A stretch of 64,000 bases of DNA, taken from the NCBI GenBank assembly GCA_015060325.1, contig SUYQ01000010.1, positions 1-64,000 on the forward strand, read 5' to 3'. Below the pieces are notes generated by a model. The model saw only the letters and a program-made list of their open reading frames with translations, was not told where the DNA came from and ran no database searches. Source of the DNA: Bacteroidales bacterium (lineage in GTDB: Bacteria > Bacteroidota > Bacteroidia > Bacteroidales > UBA932). Within the stretch, counting starts at the first letter, position 1; each line of letters begins with the position of its first letter. Position numbers and translations under genes: made by a program. Positions 36,132 through 43,312 of this stretch are shown one piece after another.

Positions 36132-37042
36132 GTGTCGGCAGTCTGATGTGTAAGCTCCTGGATTGCGGACTTTGCTATTTCTGCAAACTCCTCATCGTCG
36201 GACTCTGCAATGATGCTGTAGTATTTCAAGGCCTTCTTGCTGTTGCCCATCTTTTCGTAGATGTTGGCGATGTTTGCCATGATAAGCATGTCGTCAGGAT
36301 CGGCCTTGCTTGCTTTACGGAACCATTTCAAGGCACCTTTCAGGTCGTCGGCATAGAATCTCAGAACGCCTTTGTCTGTCAGGAAGACAGCATCCTTCGG
36401 ATATGACAGGATGCAATCATCAATCATCTTCTCTGCTGATGCAAGGTCGTCTGCCTCAATCAGTTGTGAGAGATAATCCTGGATACATTCCCTCAGATAG
36501 GTCACGCCGTCGGTTTCAATCGGCTCATCAAGGGTGTCGGTCCACCTGTTCTGATTTTTCAACGAGCGTTCCAGAGCTGATTTAACTTCCTGCACAGCAA
36601 GATCGTGTTCATCCACATACAGATGCACGGTTATCTTCCCAAGTCTGAGGTCCAGTCTGTCCGGATGATTGAGGATTCCCTCTGCTAAAGCAGCCTGTGC
36701 AGCTTTCAGTTCAGTGGAGTCTATCCTGACTTCGGAGTACAGGTATCGTTGTACGCCGAGCGAATCCTTAGTCAGCAGGTATTCGCGCCCGTCGTCCGGC
36801 TCTGTATCTGACAGAACGATCTCCTCGTTGATGGCTTTCTGAAAATGATAGTTTGCCTGCAGGGCAAATATTTCCGCATCGCCGGGATATGCTTTCTCCC
36901 ATTCGTCGATCACTGCGGCAGCACCGTCAATATCATATCTGGAAATAGCTTCATTGAATCTGTCATAGAGTTCCGCCTGAGTCTGCGCGAATGCTGAACA
37001 TGAAAGCATCACGACCGCCAATGTCAAAAGCAAACGTTTCAT
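36122..37042 (-). CDS. Secreted tetratricopeptide-repeat protein
   Basis: 306 aa from the ATG at 37042 (one at 37048 is equally possible), opening a signal peptide MKRLLLTLAVVMLSCSAFAQ. The C-terminal third shows TPR units (DDLKGALKWFRKASKADPDD, MLIMANIANIYEKMGNSKKA LKYY); earlier helices (YDIDGAAAVIDEWEKAYPGD) look like degenerate repeats. Such proteins are scaffolds in the periplasm; no partner is indicated. Much longer in-frame upstream starts pass through the promoter and are rejected. Confidence 0.75.
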   Translation of the reverse strand: MKRLLLTLAVVMLSCSAFAQTQAELYDRFNEAISRYDIDGAAAVIDEWEKAYPGDAEIFALQANYHFQKAINEEIVLSDTEPDDGREYLLTKDSLGVQRYLYSEVRIDSTELKAAQAALAEGILNHPDRLDLRLGKITVHLYVDEHDLAVQEVKSALERSLKNQNRWTDTLDEPIETDGVTYLRECIQDYLSQLIEADDLASAEKMIDDCILSYPKDAVFLTDKGVLRFYADDLKGALKWFRKASKADPDDMLIMANIANIYEKMGNSKKALKYYSIIAESDDEEFAEIAKSAIQELTHQTADTKN

Positions 37043-37066
37043 AGTCATACAGTTTTGGAATGATGA

Positions 37067-37097
37067 CAAATATAAACATTTATACTGTATCTTCCAA
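37067..37097 (-). promoter_or_regulatory. Promoter of the TPR gene
   Basis: On the minus strand, TTG (37097-37095) and TATATTTG (37074-37067) are separated by 20 bases, an excellent Bacteroidetes promoter. Its -7 box lies about 25 bases from the chosen start codon. Confidence 0.7.
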
Positions 37098-37153
37098 TGC
37101 TGCCGCCAACTTTTCTGCCTTCCCGTCATGGTCATGCAACGCTCTGAGCCTTC

Positions 37154-37290
37154 CCGTCCAGAAAAACAGCCTTTTTTCTGGACGGCACATCAATTTTATC
37201 CCTGTCATCCATAAAAAGGGCCGTTTTCGTGGACGGGAACGCAAAAATCAAGCTCCCGTCCATGAAAATGGCTGTTTTATGGACGGGAGC
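37154..37290. repeat. Cluster of three REP-like palindromes (CCCGTCCA type)
   Basis: Three successive hairpins: 37154-37185 (CCGTCCAGAAAA / TTTTCTGGACGG), 37201-37237 (imperfect, ending GTGGACGGG) and 37252-37290 (GCTCCCGTCCAT / ATGGACGGGAGC). All share a CCGTCC...GGACGG stem and a loop related to AAAA-GGC-TGTTTT. A half copy (TTCCCGTCATGG) is seen near 37120. They fill most of the gap between the TPR gene promoter and the next gene. The forward open frame across them is an artefact of the repeats. Confidence 0.8.
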
Positions 37291-37348
37291 CTGGAGTACA
37301 TCGCCGGTCAAGCGACGAAGATATACTGGTTGAAGATATATTAGGTAA

Positions 37349-37936
37349 TTACTGGAACAGAGCGTCTGTTTCCATATCTCGGTTCAACGAAGCTTTGATC
37401 TTTGATATATTCAATGCGTCAATCAAGCTTTGAATTTCATTGGCTGTCTCAAAAAGTATATAAAACTCCTGGAAGATATAGTCATTGGCCCAATGTACTG
37501 CCGTTCCATAAGTTCCAAATGAAGCGTCTCCATCATTGACTAAGAATAATGGCTTTATGAAATTCTTTTTATTGCTTGAATACCATTCCAAGCCTACCCA
37601 CCAGACCTCGACATTCGGGAATCTTGCGTCAATTTCTTTTTTGAAGTCATATACCTTGTTGCGTTTTGCGACCTGTTCCCATTCTATAAATTTCTCTTTG
37701 CAGTATGCCAGCTGTGAGCGGAATCGTTTGATATTCTCTTCTCCTTCAACTCGTATCATGACGTAGTCACTGTCTTCTCCAACCACCTGAATGAATACAT
37801 TCAAGGCGCCATTGCTGTCTATACCTGCTTCGACGTTTCTTCTTGTGCCAGACAGGGTGTAGGTTGCAACAATTTTCTCGGCATACATGCTGGTTGTCAG
37901 CAGAGTGAACGCAATAAGTAATAGAATCTTTTTCAT
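37349..37936 (-). CDS. Small secreted protein of unknown function
   Basis: 195 aa from the ATG at 37936, where MKKILLLIAFTLLTTSMYA forms a signal peptide; the longer upstream frame is rejected. The mature part is a mixed alpha/beta domain with no motif known to me. Notable features are a charged helix (KRFRSQLAYCKEKFIEWEQ) and aromatic-rich strands (VEVWWVGLEWYSS). It lies next to the REP-like cluster. No function proposed. Confidence 0.65.
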   Translation of the reverse strand: MKKILLLIAFTLLTTSMYAEKIVATYTLSGTRRNVEAGIDSNGALNVFIQVVGEDSDYVMIRVEGEENIKRFRSQLAYCKEKFIEWEQVAKRNKVYDFKKEIDARFPNVEVWWVGLEWYSSNKKNFIKPLFLVNDGDASFGTYGTAVHWANDYIFQEFYILFETANEIQSLIDALNISKIKASLNRDMETDALFQ

Positions 37937-38050
37937 GATAATTTGGTTTAAAGTGTTGCTGCGAGAAGTTGGCTCTGCACAAAAGACGCCGACTTTTCTT
38001 CTAAGCAAATGTAGGAAAAATACAAAATTATCCCAGCGGTCTCAGGTGGT

Positions 38051-38064
38051 TTGTTTATAAACAA
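38051..38064. promoter_or_regulatory. Perfect 14-bp palindrome upstream of the AAA ATPase gene
   Basis: TTGTTTATAAACAA is identical to its reverse complement. It lies 20 bases upstream of the first of two matching operator-like palindromes. Confidence 0.4.
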
Positions 38065-38083
38065 GTGCGGTTTTTGCTGAAAG

Positions 38084-38136
38084 TTGCACTAAAGTCAGTG
38101 CAATTTATTATATTTGTTGCACTAAATAATGTGCAA
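38084..38136 (+). promoter_or_regulatory. Promoter flanked by two matching TTGCAC-N8-GTGCAA palindromes
   Basis: TTGCACTAAAGTCAGTGCAA (38084-38103) and TTGCACTAAATAATGTGCAA (38117-38136) are each 20 bases with the same six-base arms, and their centres are 33 bases (about three helical turns) apart. The -7 box TATATTTG (38109-38116) sits exactly between them, so the downstream site covers the transcription start. Confidence 0.65.
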
Positions 38137-38141
38137 AAGTT

Positions 38142-39317
38142 ATGGATACGTTATTGCAGACATATCGAATTAAGTTGGATCTGACTCCAACAGACTACGT
38201 GAGATCGTTTCATGATAGTATCAACTGGAAAAACAGATTGATTGGTATCCTGGGGCAGAAAGGTGTTGGAAAGTCAACTATGATACTCCAGCACATCAAG
38301 ATGTACGACAAGGTAGATGAGTCCCTGTATGTTCAGGCTGATGACTTCTATTTCGCCGGTCATAGGATTTATGATCTTGCCTTGACTTTCTTCCAGCGTG
38401 GAGGAAAAAGGCTTTATATTGACGAAATTCACAAATATAAAGGATGGACAACTGAGATAAAGATGATTTATGATCAGTTGCCTCTTCTGCAGGTTGTCTA
38501 TTCAGGAAGTTCCATCCTTGATCTGAAAAAGGGAGCAAAGGCAGACTTGAGCAGAAGAACGATTGAGTATACTATGCCGGTTCTGTCTTTCAGAGAGTAT
38601 CTTAACATATCACAAGGATGGAGTCTTAAGCCTTCTTCTTTGGAGGATATCCTCTCGGGTAAGGTCGATTTCCCGTATGGTGAGCATAGACCGATAAAGT
38701 ATTATCATGACTATCTTAGAAATGGCTGTTATCCATATTTTACTGAGGAGGATTTCCTGATCAAGTTGAAGCAGGCGCTCAATGCGACTGTCGAGGATGA
38801 TATTCCAAGATACGCAGAGATGACAGTTGCGGCTGCAGCGAAATTGAAGAAGCTTATGTATATGCTCGCTCAGTCCGTACCTTATAAGCCGAACCATACT
38901 AACTTAGCTAGAGATCTTGACATCAGCAGGAATCTTATGCCTGATTATATAGAGTATTTGGAGAAGTCCGGACTTTTCAATGCACTTCGCGAGAAGTCGA
39001 CAGGTGATGGAATATTGCAGAAGGTTGAGAAACTTTATCTGGACAATTCCAATATCATTTATGCCCTTGGTCTTGACAAGGCTGATGAAGGAACAATCCG
39101 TGAGACGATGTTCCTGACATGGATGAAGCAGAAGCACTCTGTATATTCATCAAAGATCTCAGACTTTGAGATTGGTGACATTACTTTTGAGGTCGGCGGC
39201 CGCAATAAGAAAGGAAAGCAGCTGAAGGAGGCTGATAAGGGATATATCGTAAAAGATAATATCGAGTACGCCGTCGGCAAGAATGTCCCTATCTGGATGT
39301 TTGGGTTTATCTATTGA
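38142..39317 (+). CDS. AAA ATPase (AAA_14/DUF4143-like)
   Basis: 391 aa. Walker A GQKGVGKST (38-46) and Walker B LYIDE (91-95), followed by a sensor-like VVYSGSSIL and the SRRTIEYTMPVLSFREYL stretch typical of AAA_14 proteins. The C-terminal half has a winged-helix-like part (NHTNLARDLDISRNLMPDYIEYLEKSGLF) and a nuclease-like DUF4143-type end (FEVGGRNKKGKQLKEADKGYIV). Members are common in Bacteroidetes and of uncertain role. It stands alone between a palindrome-flanked promoter and a tRNA gene. The start follows the promoter by 25 bases. Confidence 0.8.
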   Translation: MDTLLQTYRIKLDLTPTDYVRSFHDSINWKNRLIGILGQKGVGKSTMILQHIKMYDKVDESLYVQADDFYFAGHRIYDLALTFFQRGGKRLYIDEIHKYKGWTTEIKMIYDQLPLLQVVYSGSSILDLKKGAKADLSRRTIEYTMPVLSFREYLNISQGWSLKPSSLEDILSGKVDFPYGEHRPIKYYHDYLRNGCYPYFTEEDFLIKLKQALNATVEDDIPRYAEMTVAAAAKLKKLMYMLAQSVPYKPNHTNLARDLDISRNLMPDYIEYLEKSGLFNALREKSTGDGILQKVEKLYLDNSNIIYALGLDKADEGTIRETMFLTWMKQKHSVYSSKISDFEIGDITFEVGGRNKKGKQLKEADKGYIVKDNIEYAVGKNVPIWMFGFIY

Positions 39318-39409
39318 TGAAATTAATCTGCCAGATCTTTACGTCAAATCGTGCGAAAGTTGTCAGTAAAACTCCACCAAATCTTTCTGTTTTGTGGGGA
39401 AAATCGTAT

Positions 39410-39443
39410 ATAAAATGCCCTACAGGTGTCTGTAGGGCATTTG
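39410..39443 (-). terminator. Terminator of tRNA-Leu
   Basis: Hairpin AAATGCCCTACAG / CTGTAGGGCATTT with a four-base loop, directly after the tRNA 3' end on the minus strand and followed by TTTTATA in that direction. Confidence 0.7.
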
Positions 39444-39447
39444 CATG

Positions 39448-39529
39448 TACCCGGAGCCGGGATCGAACCGGCACGGATTGCTCCACTGGTGTTTGAGACC
39501 AGCGCGTCTACCGATTCCGCCATCCGGGC
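39448..39529 (-). tRNA. tRNA-Leu (anticodon CAA)
   Basis: Cloverleaf on the minus strand: acceptor GCCCGGA / TCCGGGT, D-arm with GGTAGACG, anticodon stem CTGGT/ACCAG around the loop CTCAAAC (anticodon CAA, reads UUG), a long variable arm (TGGAGCAATCCG) typical of leucine tRNAs, and the T-arm GCCGGTTCGATCCCGGC. The 3' CCA is not encoded. Confidence 0.95.
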
Positions 39530-39673
39530 AGGTGTGCTGTTTCGGTTGCCTGTGGGCGTTTGGCTTCGTATTGACTTTGTGCGCGGCTTGAAAGCAAGGG
39601 CGCAGCTGCGAAGCGGACGCGTTGACCAGGTCTGAAAGTGAGCACTGAAGGATAGACCTTCTGGTTAGGGATG

Positions 39674-39703
39674 CAAAGGTATCGCAATTTTCGGAATTTG
39701 CAA
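39674..39703 (-). promoter_or_regulatory. Promoter of tRNA-Leu
   Basis: On the minus strand, TTG (39703-39701), a 19-base spacer and TACCTTTG (39681-39674). It gives a leader of roughly 140 bases before the tRNA; 39530-39670 shows no other gene. Confidence 0.6.
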
Positions 39704-39734
39704 AATTATTGTGTAATAGCTGTAAGCAAATGTG

Positions 39735-39742
39735 TATATTTG
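39735..39742 (+). promoter_or_regulatory. -7 promoter element of aroB
   Basis: TATATTTG lies 21 bases before the aroB start. A TTG at 39709-39711 is a loosely spaced -33 candidate. Confidence 0.5.
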
Positions 39743-39763
39743 TAAGTTATAAATCAGTCAGCT

Positions 39764-40897
39764 ATGGACCATATGAACATATATTCGGGAGAGAAAGTCA
39801 TCAGCCGTATCATTGTAGAGGATGGAATGGATGCGCTTGAGTCGTGTCTGGGGCAGTATCCGAAGGTGTTTGTCGTGATGGACAGCAATGTGGCGATGCA
39901 GTGCCCGGCTGCGTATGAAATGTCCCAGATGCTCAATCGTAGAGGTGTGCCGGGGATGCTGGTGGAGGCTTCCGAGGAGGCCAAGAGCATGGAGACAGTG
40001 ATGGATATCTGCGGATGGCTCCTGGATAATGGGGCGGACAGGGATGCGCTTGTGCTGGCTGTCGGCGGCGGCATAACCACTGACATGGTGGGCTTTGCAG
40101 CGTCGGTCTATAAGAGGGGAGTGCGTTTCGCGTATGTGCCGACGACGCTTCTTGCCCAGGTGGATGCTGCGATCGGAGGCAAGACCGGAGTGAATTTCGG
40201 AGGCTACAAGAATATGCTCGGAACGATCCGTCAGCCGGAGTTTACATATATATGCCCTCAGGTGCTGGAGAGCCTTCCGATGGAGGCGTTCCAGGCAGGT
40301 GCGGCGGAGATGCTGAAGACATTCATCATTGAGGACAATGACAACTACAGGCCTGCCGTGCAGCTTCTTGCAGAGCTGGCCGGCCAGTTCATCGCGGCTG
40401 CGGAAGGGAATACCTACAGCTACAGCATGGAGAAATGGCCGGAGATCCTATCCGGAAGGCTTTCTGAGCTGACACCGTTCATTGCGGCCGCAGCGAAGGT
40501 GAAGGCCGGTGTGGTATCGCGCGACCAGTTCGAGAACGGGGAGCGTCGCAAGCTCAACCTGGGCCATACGTTCGCCCATGCGATCGAGGCCTTGGCACAT
40601 AAGCAGCACAATGACATAGACCACGGTCATGCTGTGGCTCTGGGAATGGTCTATGCCGCACGTCTGGCTGAAAGGCTCGGCATTGCGGAGGAGGGATTCG
40701 CGACCATGATAGAGAAGGATCTGGACAGTTGCCTGCTTCTGGTGATGAGCCCATACGGCATAGCCGAGATGGCGGACGCGATGGGCAAGGACAAGAAGGC
40801 GGAGGGCGGCAAGGTGCATTTCGTTCTGCCGCGCGCTATAGGCGACGTGGTGATCCACGACCTGACAGTCGAGGAGGCGGTGGCACTTCTGGCATAA
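39764..40897 (+). CDS. aroB: 3-dehydroquinate synthase
   Basis: 377 aa. NAD-binding and active-site stretches of AroB: LAVGGGITTDMVGFAASVYKRGVRF, PTTLLAQVDAAIGGKTGVNF, GGYKNMLGTI, LNLGHTFAHAIE (metal-binding His) and DHGHAVALGMVYAARLAE. It converts DAHP to 3-dehydroquinate, step two of the shikimate pathway, in the cytoplasm. The genes for the third, sixth and seventh steps follow, making this a compact aromatic amino acid cluster. Between it and the next gene lie three hairpins. Confidence 0.95.
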   Translation: MDHMNIYSGEKVISRIIVEDGMDALESCLGQYPKVFVVMDSNVAMQCPAAYEMSQMLNRRGVPGMLVEASEEAKSMETVMDICGWLLDNGADRDALVLAVGGGITTDMVGFAASVYKRGVRFAYVPTTLLAQVDAAIGGKTGVNFGGYKNMLGTIRQPEFTYICPQVLESLPMEAFQAGAAEMLKTFIIEDNDNYRPAVQLLAELAGQFIAAAEGNTYSYSMEKWPEILSGRLSELTPFIAAAAKVKAGVVSRDQFENGERRKLNLGHTFAHAIEALAHKQHNDIDHGHAVALGMVYAARLAERLGIAEEGFATMIEKDLDSCLLLVMSPYGIAEMADAMGKDKKAEGGKVHFVLPRAIGDVVIHDLTVEEAVALLA

Positions 40898-40902
40898 AAG
40901 CC

Positions 40903-41013
40903 AGTGTGACATGAAATCGCTGAAATATGTCACGCTGCTCCCTAAAATGAGGCAAATTCACGTGAAATGCCAATCAGTGTGACATGAAATGGCAGAATTG
41001 TGTCACACTGCTC
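40903..41013. repeat. Two 38-base hairpin repeats between aroB and aroDA
   Basis: Copies at 40903-40940 and 40976-41013 both start AGTGTGACATGAAAT and end TGTCACRCTGCTC, so each can fold (AGTGTGACA with TGTCACRCT). Between them, 40951-40971 is a third palindrome built around TTCACGTGAA with GGCA/TGCC ends. The whole gap up to the next start codon is hairpin-forming DNA. Confidence 0.75.
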
Positions 41014-41027
41014 TAAACTACAGGAAT

Positions 41028-43286
41028 ATGATTTGTACGACTATACAGAACAAGACGGCAGAGCAGATACTTCAGGCTCTGGAGCAGTGTGAGATGGCGG
41101 AGATCCGTCTGGACAGCTGCGTGCTCTCTGCGCGTGAGACAGAGGATGTGTTCACCTCTGATGTCCCGCTTGTGGCGACCTGCCGCATAGCGGACGTGAT
41201 GCGTAACGAGGCTTCCCTGCAGGAACTTCCCCCGCAGGCCCGCGAGATCAAGGCGATGCAGATAGCCGAGAAGAGGCTGGTCCGGGCGATAGAGGCCGGA
41301 GCGCGTTATGTCGATGTTGAGATCGAGGCACCGAAGCAGATGTCCAAGAGGATAAGGAGCGCCGCACATGAAAACGGCACCGTATTCATTCGATCCTACC
41401 ACGATTTCGAGGGAACCGACTCGCTGGAGGCATTGAAGGCGATGGTGGAGAAATGTCTCTATCATGGGGCGGATATGGTGAAGATCGTCACCACAGCCCG
41501 TTCCGAGGCGGATGTGGAAAGGGTCATGGCTCTGTATGACATGATTCCGGGAGAATCCGATGCCGGAGGTCTGGTCGCGTTCTGCATGGGGGATCTTGGA
41601 CGCAGTTCACGTCTGGAATGTCTGAAGCATGGTGCTCCATATACATATGCCGCCCTCACCGCTGAAGAGGCTGCCGCTCCCGGACAATGGCCGGCGGATG
41701 AGATGCGCAAGGCTTTGTATGGGGACTTCATGTTCATAGGAGGTGGAGAGGCCGAAGCGCTGCGGATGCCGGTGTCAAAGAGTTTTGCCCAACGGGCAAT
41801 AATAGCTGCCGCCCTGGCAGAAGGCACATCACATCTGAAAGGATATACTTCATGCGGGGACAATGAGGCTGCTCTGCAGGTGGCTCGGAACCTTGGAGCC
41901 GAAGTCGTTGTTGAAGGTGGCGACCTCACAATCACAGGTATCGCAGCCCAGCTTGGATGCCTCAAGGGGGACGACGGGAACTATACTCTGCATGTGGGCG
42001 AGTCGGGCCTGCTTACAAGGATGATGATCCCGTTGATGGTTCAGTTATGTCCGGGTTCTGTTACTTTCACCGGCGAGAAGACCCTTCTGGGACGCCCTCT
42101 GACAGGTGCCCGTGAGATAATGGAGGCTTTTGGTGCGGAGATTTCTCCACTCGCTTCGCTCGGTCGAAATGACAATGGGGCGCTCGGTCGAAATGACAGT
42201 GGGGCGCTCGGTCGAAATGACAGTTGTGCGCCCGGTCGAAATGACAGTTGTACGTCCGGCCGGAACGGCGATTGTGCAATAGCACGAAACGACGGCGGTG
42301 AAGCCGATGCTCCGGTATGCGTGCCTCTGACAGTGACAGGTCCGCTGAATGCCGGACGTGCGGAAATCTCAGGGAAACACGGCTCCCAGCTCATCTCGGG
42401 CCTGCTTATGGCCCTGCCGTTTGCGGACAGGAATTCATCTGTCATCGTCACGGAGCCAAAGAGCATTCCATATATGTTCATTACCCTCGAGGTTCTGAAG
42501 AAGTTCGGCATCAGGATAGGAAACGATATGCTTGGCGGAAGGGATTTCCTTGAGTCGGGCGGTGACTGGTCGCTGTGTACCGAGATGGTCTTCAAGGTCA
42601 AGGGCGGGCAGAGATACAAGGCAGCCGATATCGATCTTGAAGGTGACTGGAGCGCTGCGGCAAACTTCCTGGTGGCGGGAGCTGTCTTCGGAAAGGTTGA
42701 ACTGGCCGGACTGGATACAAAGTCCCTCCAGGCCGATCTTTCGATCATGGATATACTCATGGATGCCGGCGCAAGTCTTTCGCAGCTGGATGGCAGCAAA
42801 GGAAACATCACCGTGCAGAGGGCTCCGCTTAAGTCTTTCAATGTGGATGCGTCCAACTGCCCGGATCTCTTCCCGATAATTTCTGTGCTTGCGGCATTCT
42901 GTCAGGGAACCAGCCGCATCGCCGGAGTGGGGCGTCTTGCCAACAAGGAGAGCGACAGGGCGAAGGCCATCCTTGAAATGCTGACGCAGATGGGTGTGCA
43001 GGCATGTATCGAGGGTGATGAGATGGTCATCGAGGGGCATAGCCTGGCCGAGCGTCTGTCGGCGTCTGAAGGTGATGGATATGGATTGTTGAAGGGCGGG
43101 GCATATACGTCCCGTCATGACCACCGCATGGTGATGGCATTGAAGGTGGCGTCTCTTGGGGCGGACGGCCCGATCGAGATTGATGATGAGGCTTGCGTGG
43201 CTAAGTCCTTCCCACTGTTCGGCAATCTGTTTGAGAGGCTGACGCCTAAGCTCACAGGGGTGCGTGAGGTGTTGGTAAGTAATTGA
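41028..43286 (+). CDS. aroDA: Fused 3-dehydroquinate dehydratase (type I) / EPSP synthase
   Basis: 752 aa. Residues 1 to about 230 are type I dehydroquinate dehydratase with catalytic His125 (RSYHDFEGTDS) and Schiff-base Lys152 (ADMVKIVTTA). Residues from about 240 to the end are EPSP synthase: MPVSKSFAQRAI (Lys251), GESGLLTRMMIP, GRPLTGAREIMEAFGA, HGSQLISGLLMALPF, DLEGDWSAAANFLVAGA and DHRMVMALKVASLG. One chain would carry out steps three and six. Between about residues 374 and 428 the EPSP part holds an unusual run of imperfect 8-residue repeats (LGRNDSGA type) from a dispersed DNA repeat. The start at 41028 follows CAGGA; an earlier ATG at 40989 lies in the hairpin region. Confidence 0.92.
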   Translation: MICTTIQNKTAEQILQALEQCEMAEIRLDSCVLSARETEDVFTSDVPLVATCRIADVMRNEASLQELPPQAREIKAMQIAEKRLVRAIEAGARYVDVEIEAPKQMSKRIRSAAHENGTVFIRSYHDFEGTDSLEALKAMVEKCLYHGADMVKIVTTARSEADVERVMALYDMIPGESDAGGLVAFCMGDLGRSSRLECLKHGAPYTYAALTAEEAAAPGQWPADEMRKALYGDFMFIGGGEAEALRMPVSKSFAQRAIIAAALAEGTSHLKGYTSCGDNEAALQVARNLGAEVVVEGGDLTITGIAAQLGCLKGDDGNYTLHVGESGLLTRMMIPLMVQLCPGSVTFTGEKTLLGRPLTGAREIMEAFGAEISPLASLGRNDNGALGRNDSGALGRNDSCAPGRNDSCTSGRNGDCAIARNDGGEADAPVCVPLTVTGPLNAGRAEISGKHGSQLISGLLMALPFADRNSSVIVTEPKSIPYMFITLEVLKKFGIRIGNDMLGGRDFLESGGDWSLCTEMVFKVKGGQRYKAADIDLEGDWSAAANFLVAGAVFGKVELAGLDTKSLQADLSIMDILMDAGASLSQLDGSKGNITVQRAPLKSFNVDASNCPDLFPIISVLAAFCQGTSRIAGVGRLANKESDRAKAILEMLTQMGVQACIEGDEMVIEGHSLAERLSASEGDGYGLLKGGAYTSRHDHRMVMALKVASLGADGPIEIDDEACVAKSFPLFGNLFERLTPKLTGVREVLVSN
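42139..42300. repeat. Dispersed repeat with six 24-bp tandem units inside the aroA part
   Basis: The segment begins AGATTTCTC and continues ACTCGCTTCGCTCGG, then six 24-base units run without gaps from 42157 to 42300. Units 1-3 are near identical (GCTCGGTCGAAATGACAGTG type) and units 4-6 decay progressively. Because 24 is a multiple of three, the EPSP synthase frame stays open as eight-residue repeats. Confidence 0.85.
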
Positions 43287-43312
43287 TAATCATAGATGTA
43301 AGTATCAGAAAT

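Noticed and set aside
36122..37135. Longer form of the TPR protein starting at 37135
   Set aside because: It would include the promoter at 37067-37097; the signal peptide starts at 37042.
37060..37344. 94-codon forward open frame
   Set aside because: It runs across the REP-like palindromes and the promoter of the minus-strand TPR gene; the composition follows the repeats.
42157..42300. CRISPR-like array
   Set aside because: Units are 24 bases and directly adjacent with no spacers, the frame of aroA continues through them, and no cas genes are near.
42041..42856. Minus-strand open frames rich in CHFDRA-type repeats opposite aroDA and aroC
   Set aside because: These are translations of the dispersed DNA repeat on the opposite strand of genes with clear function.
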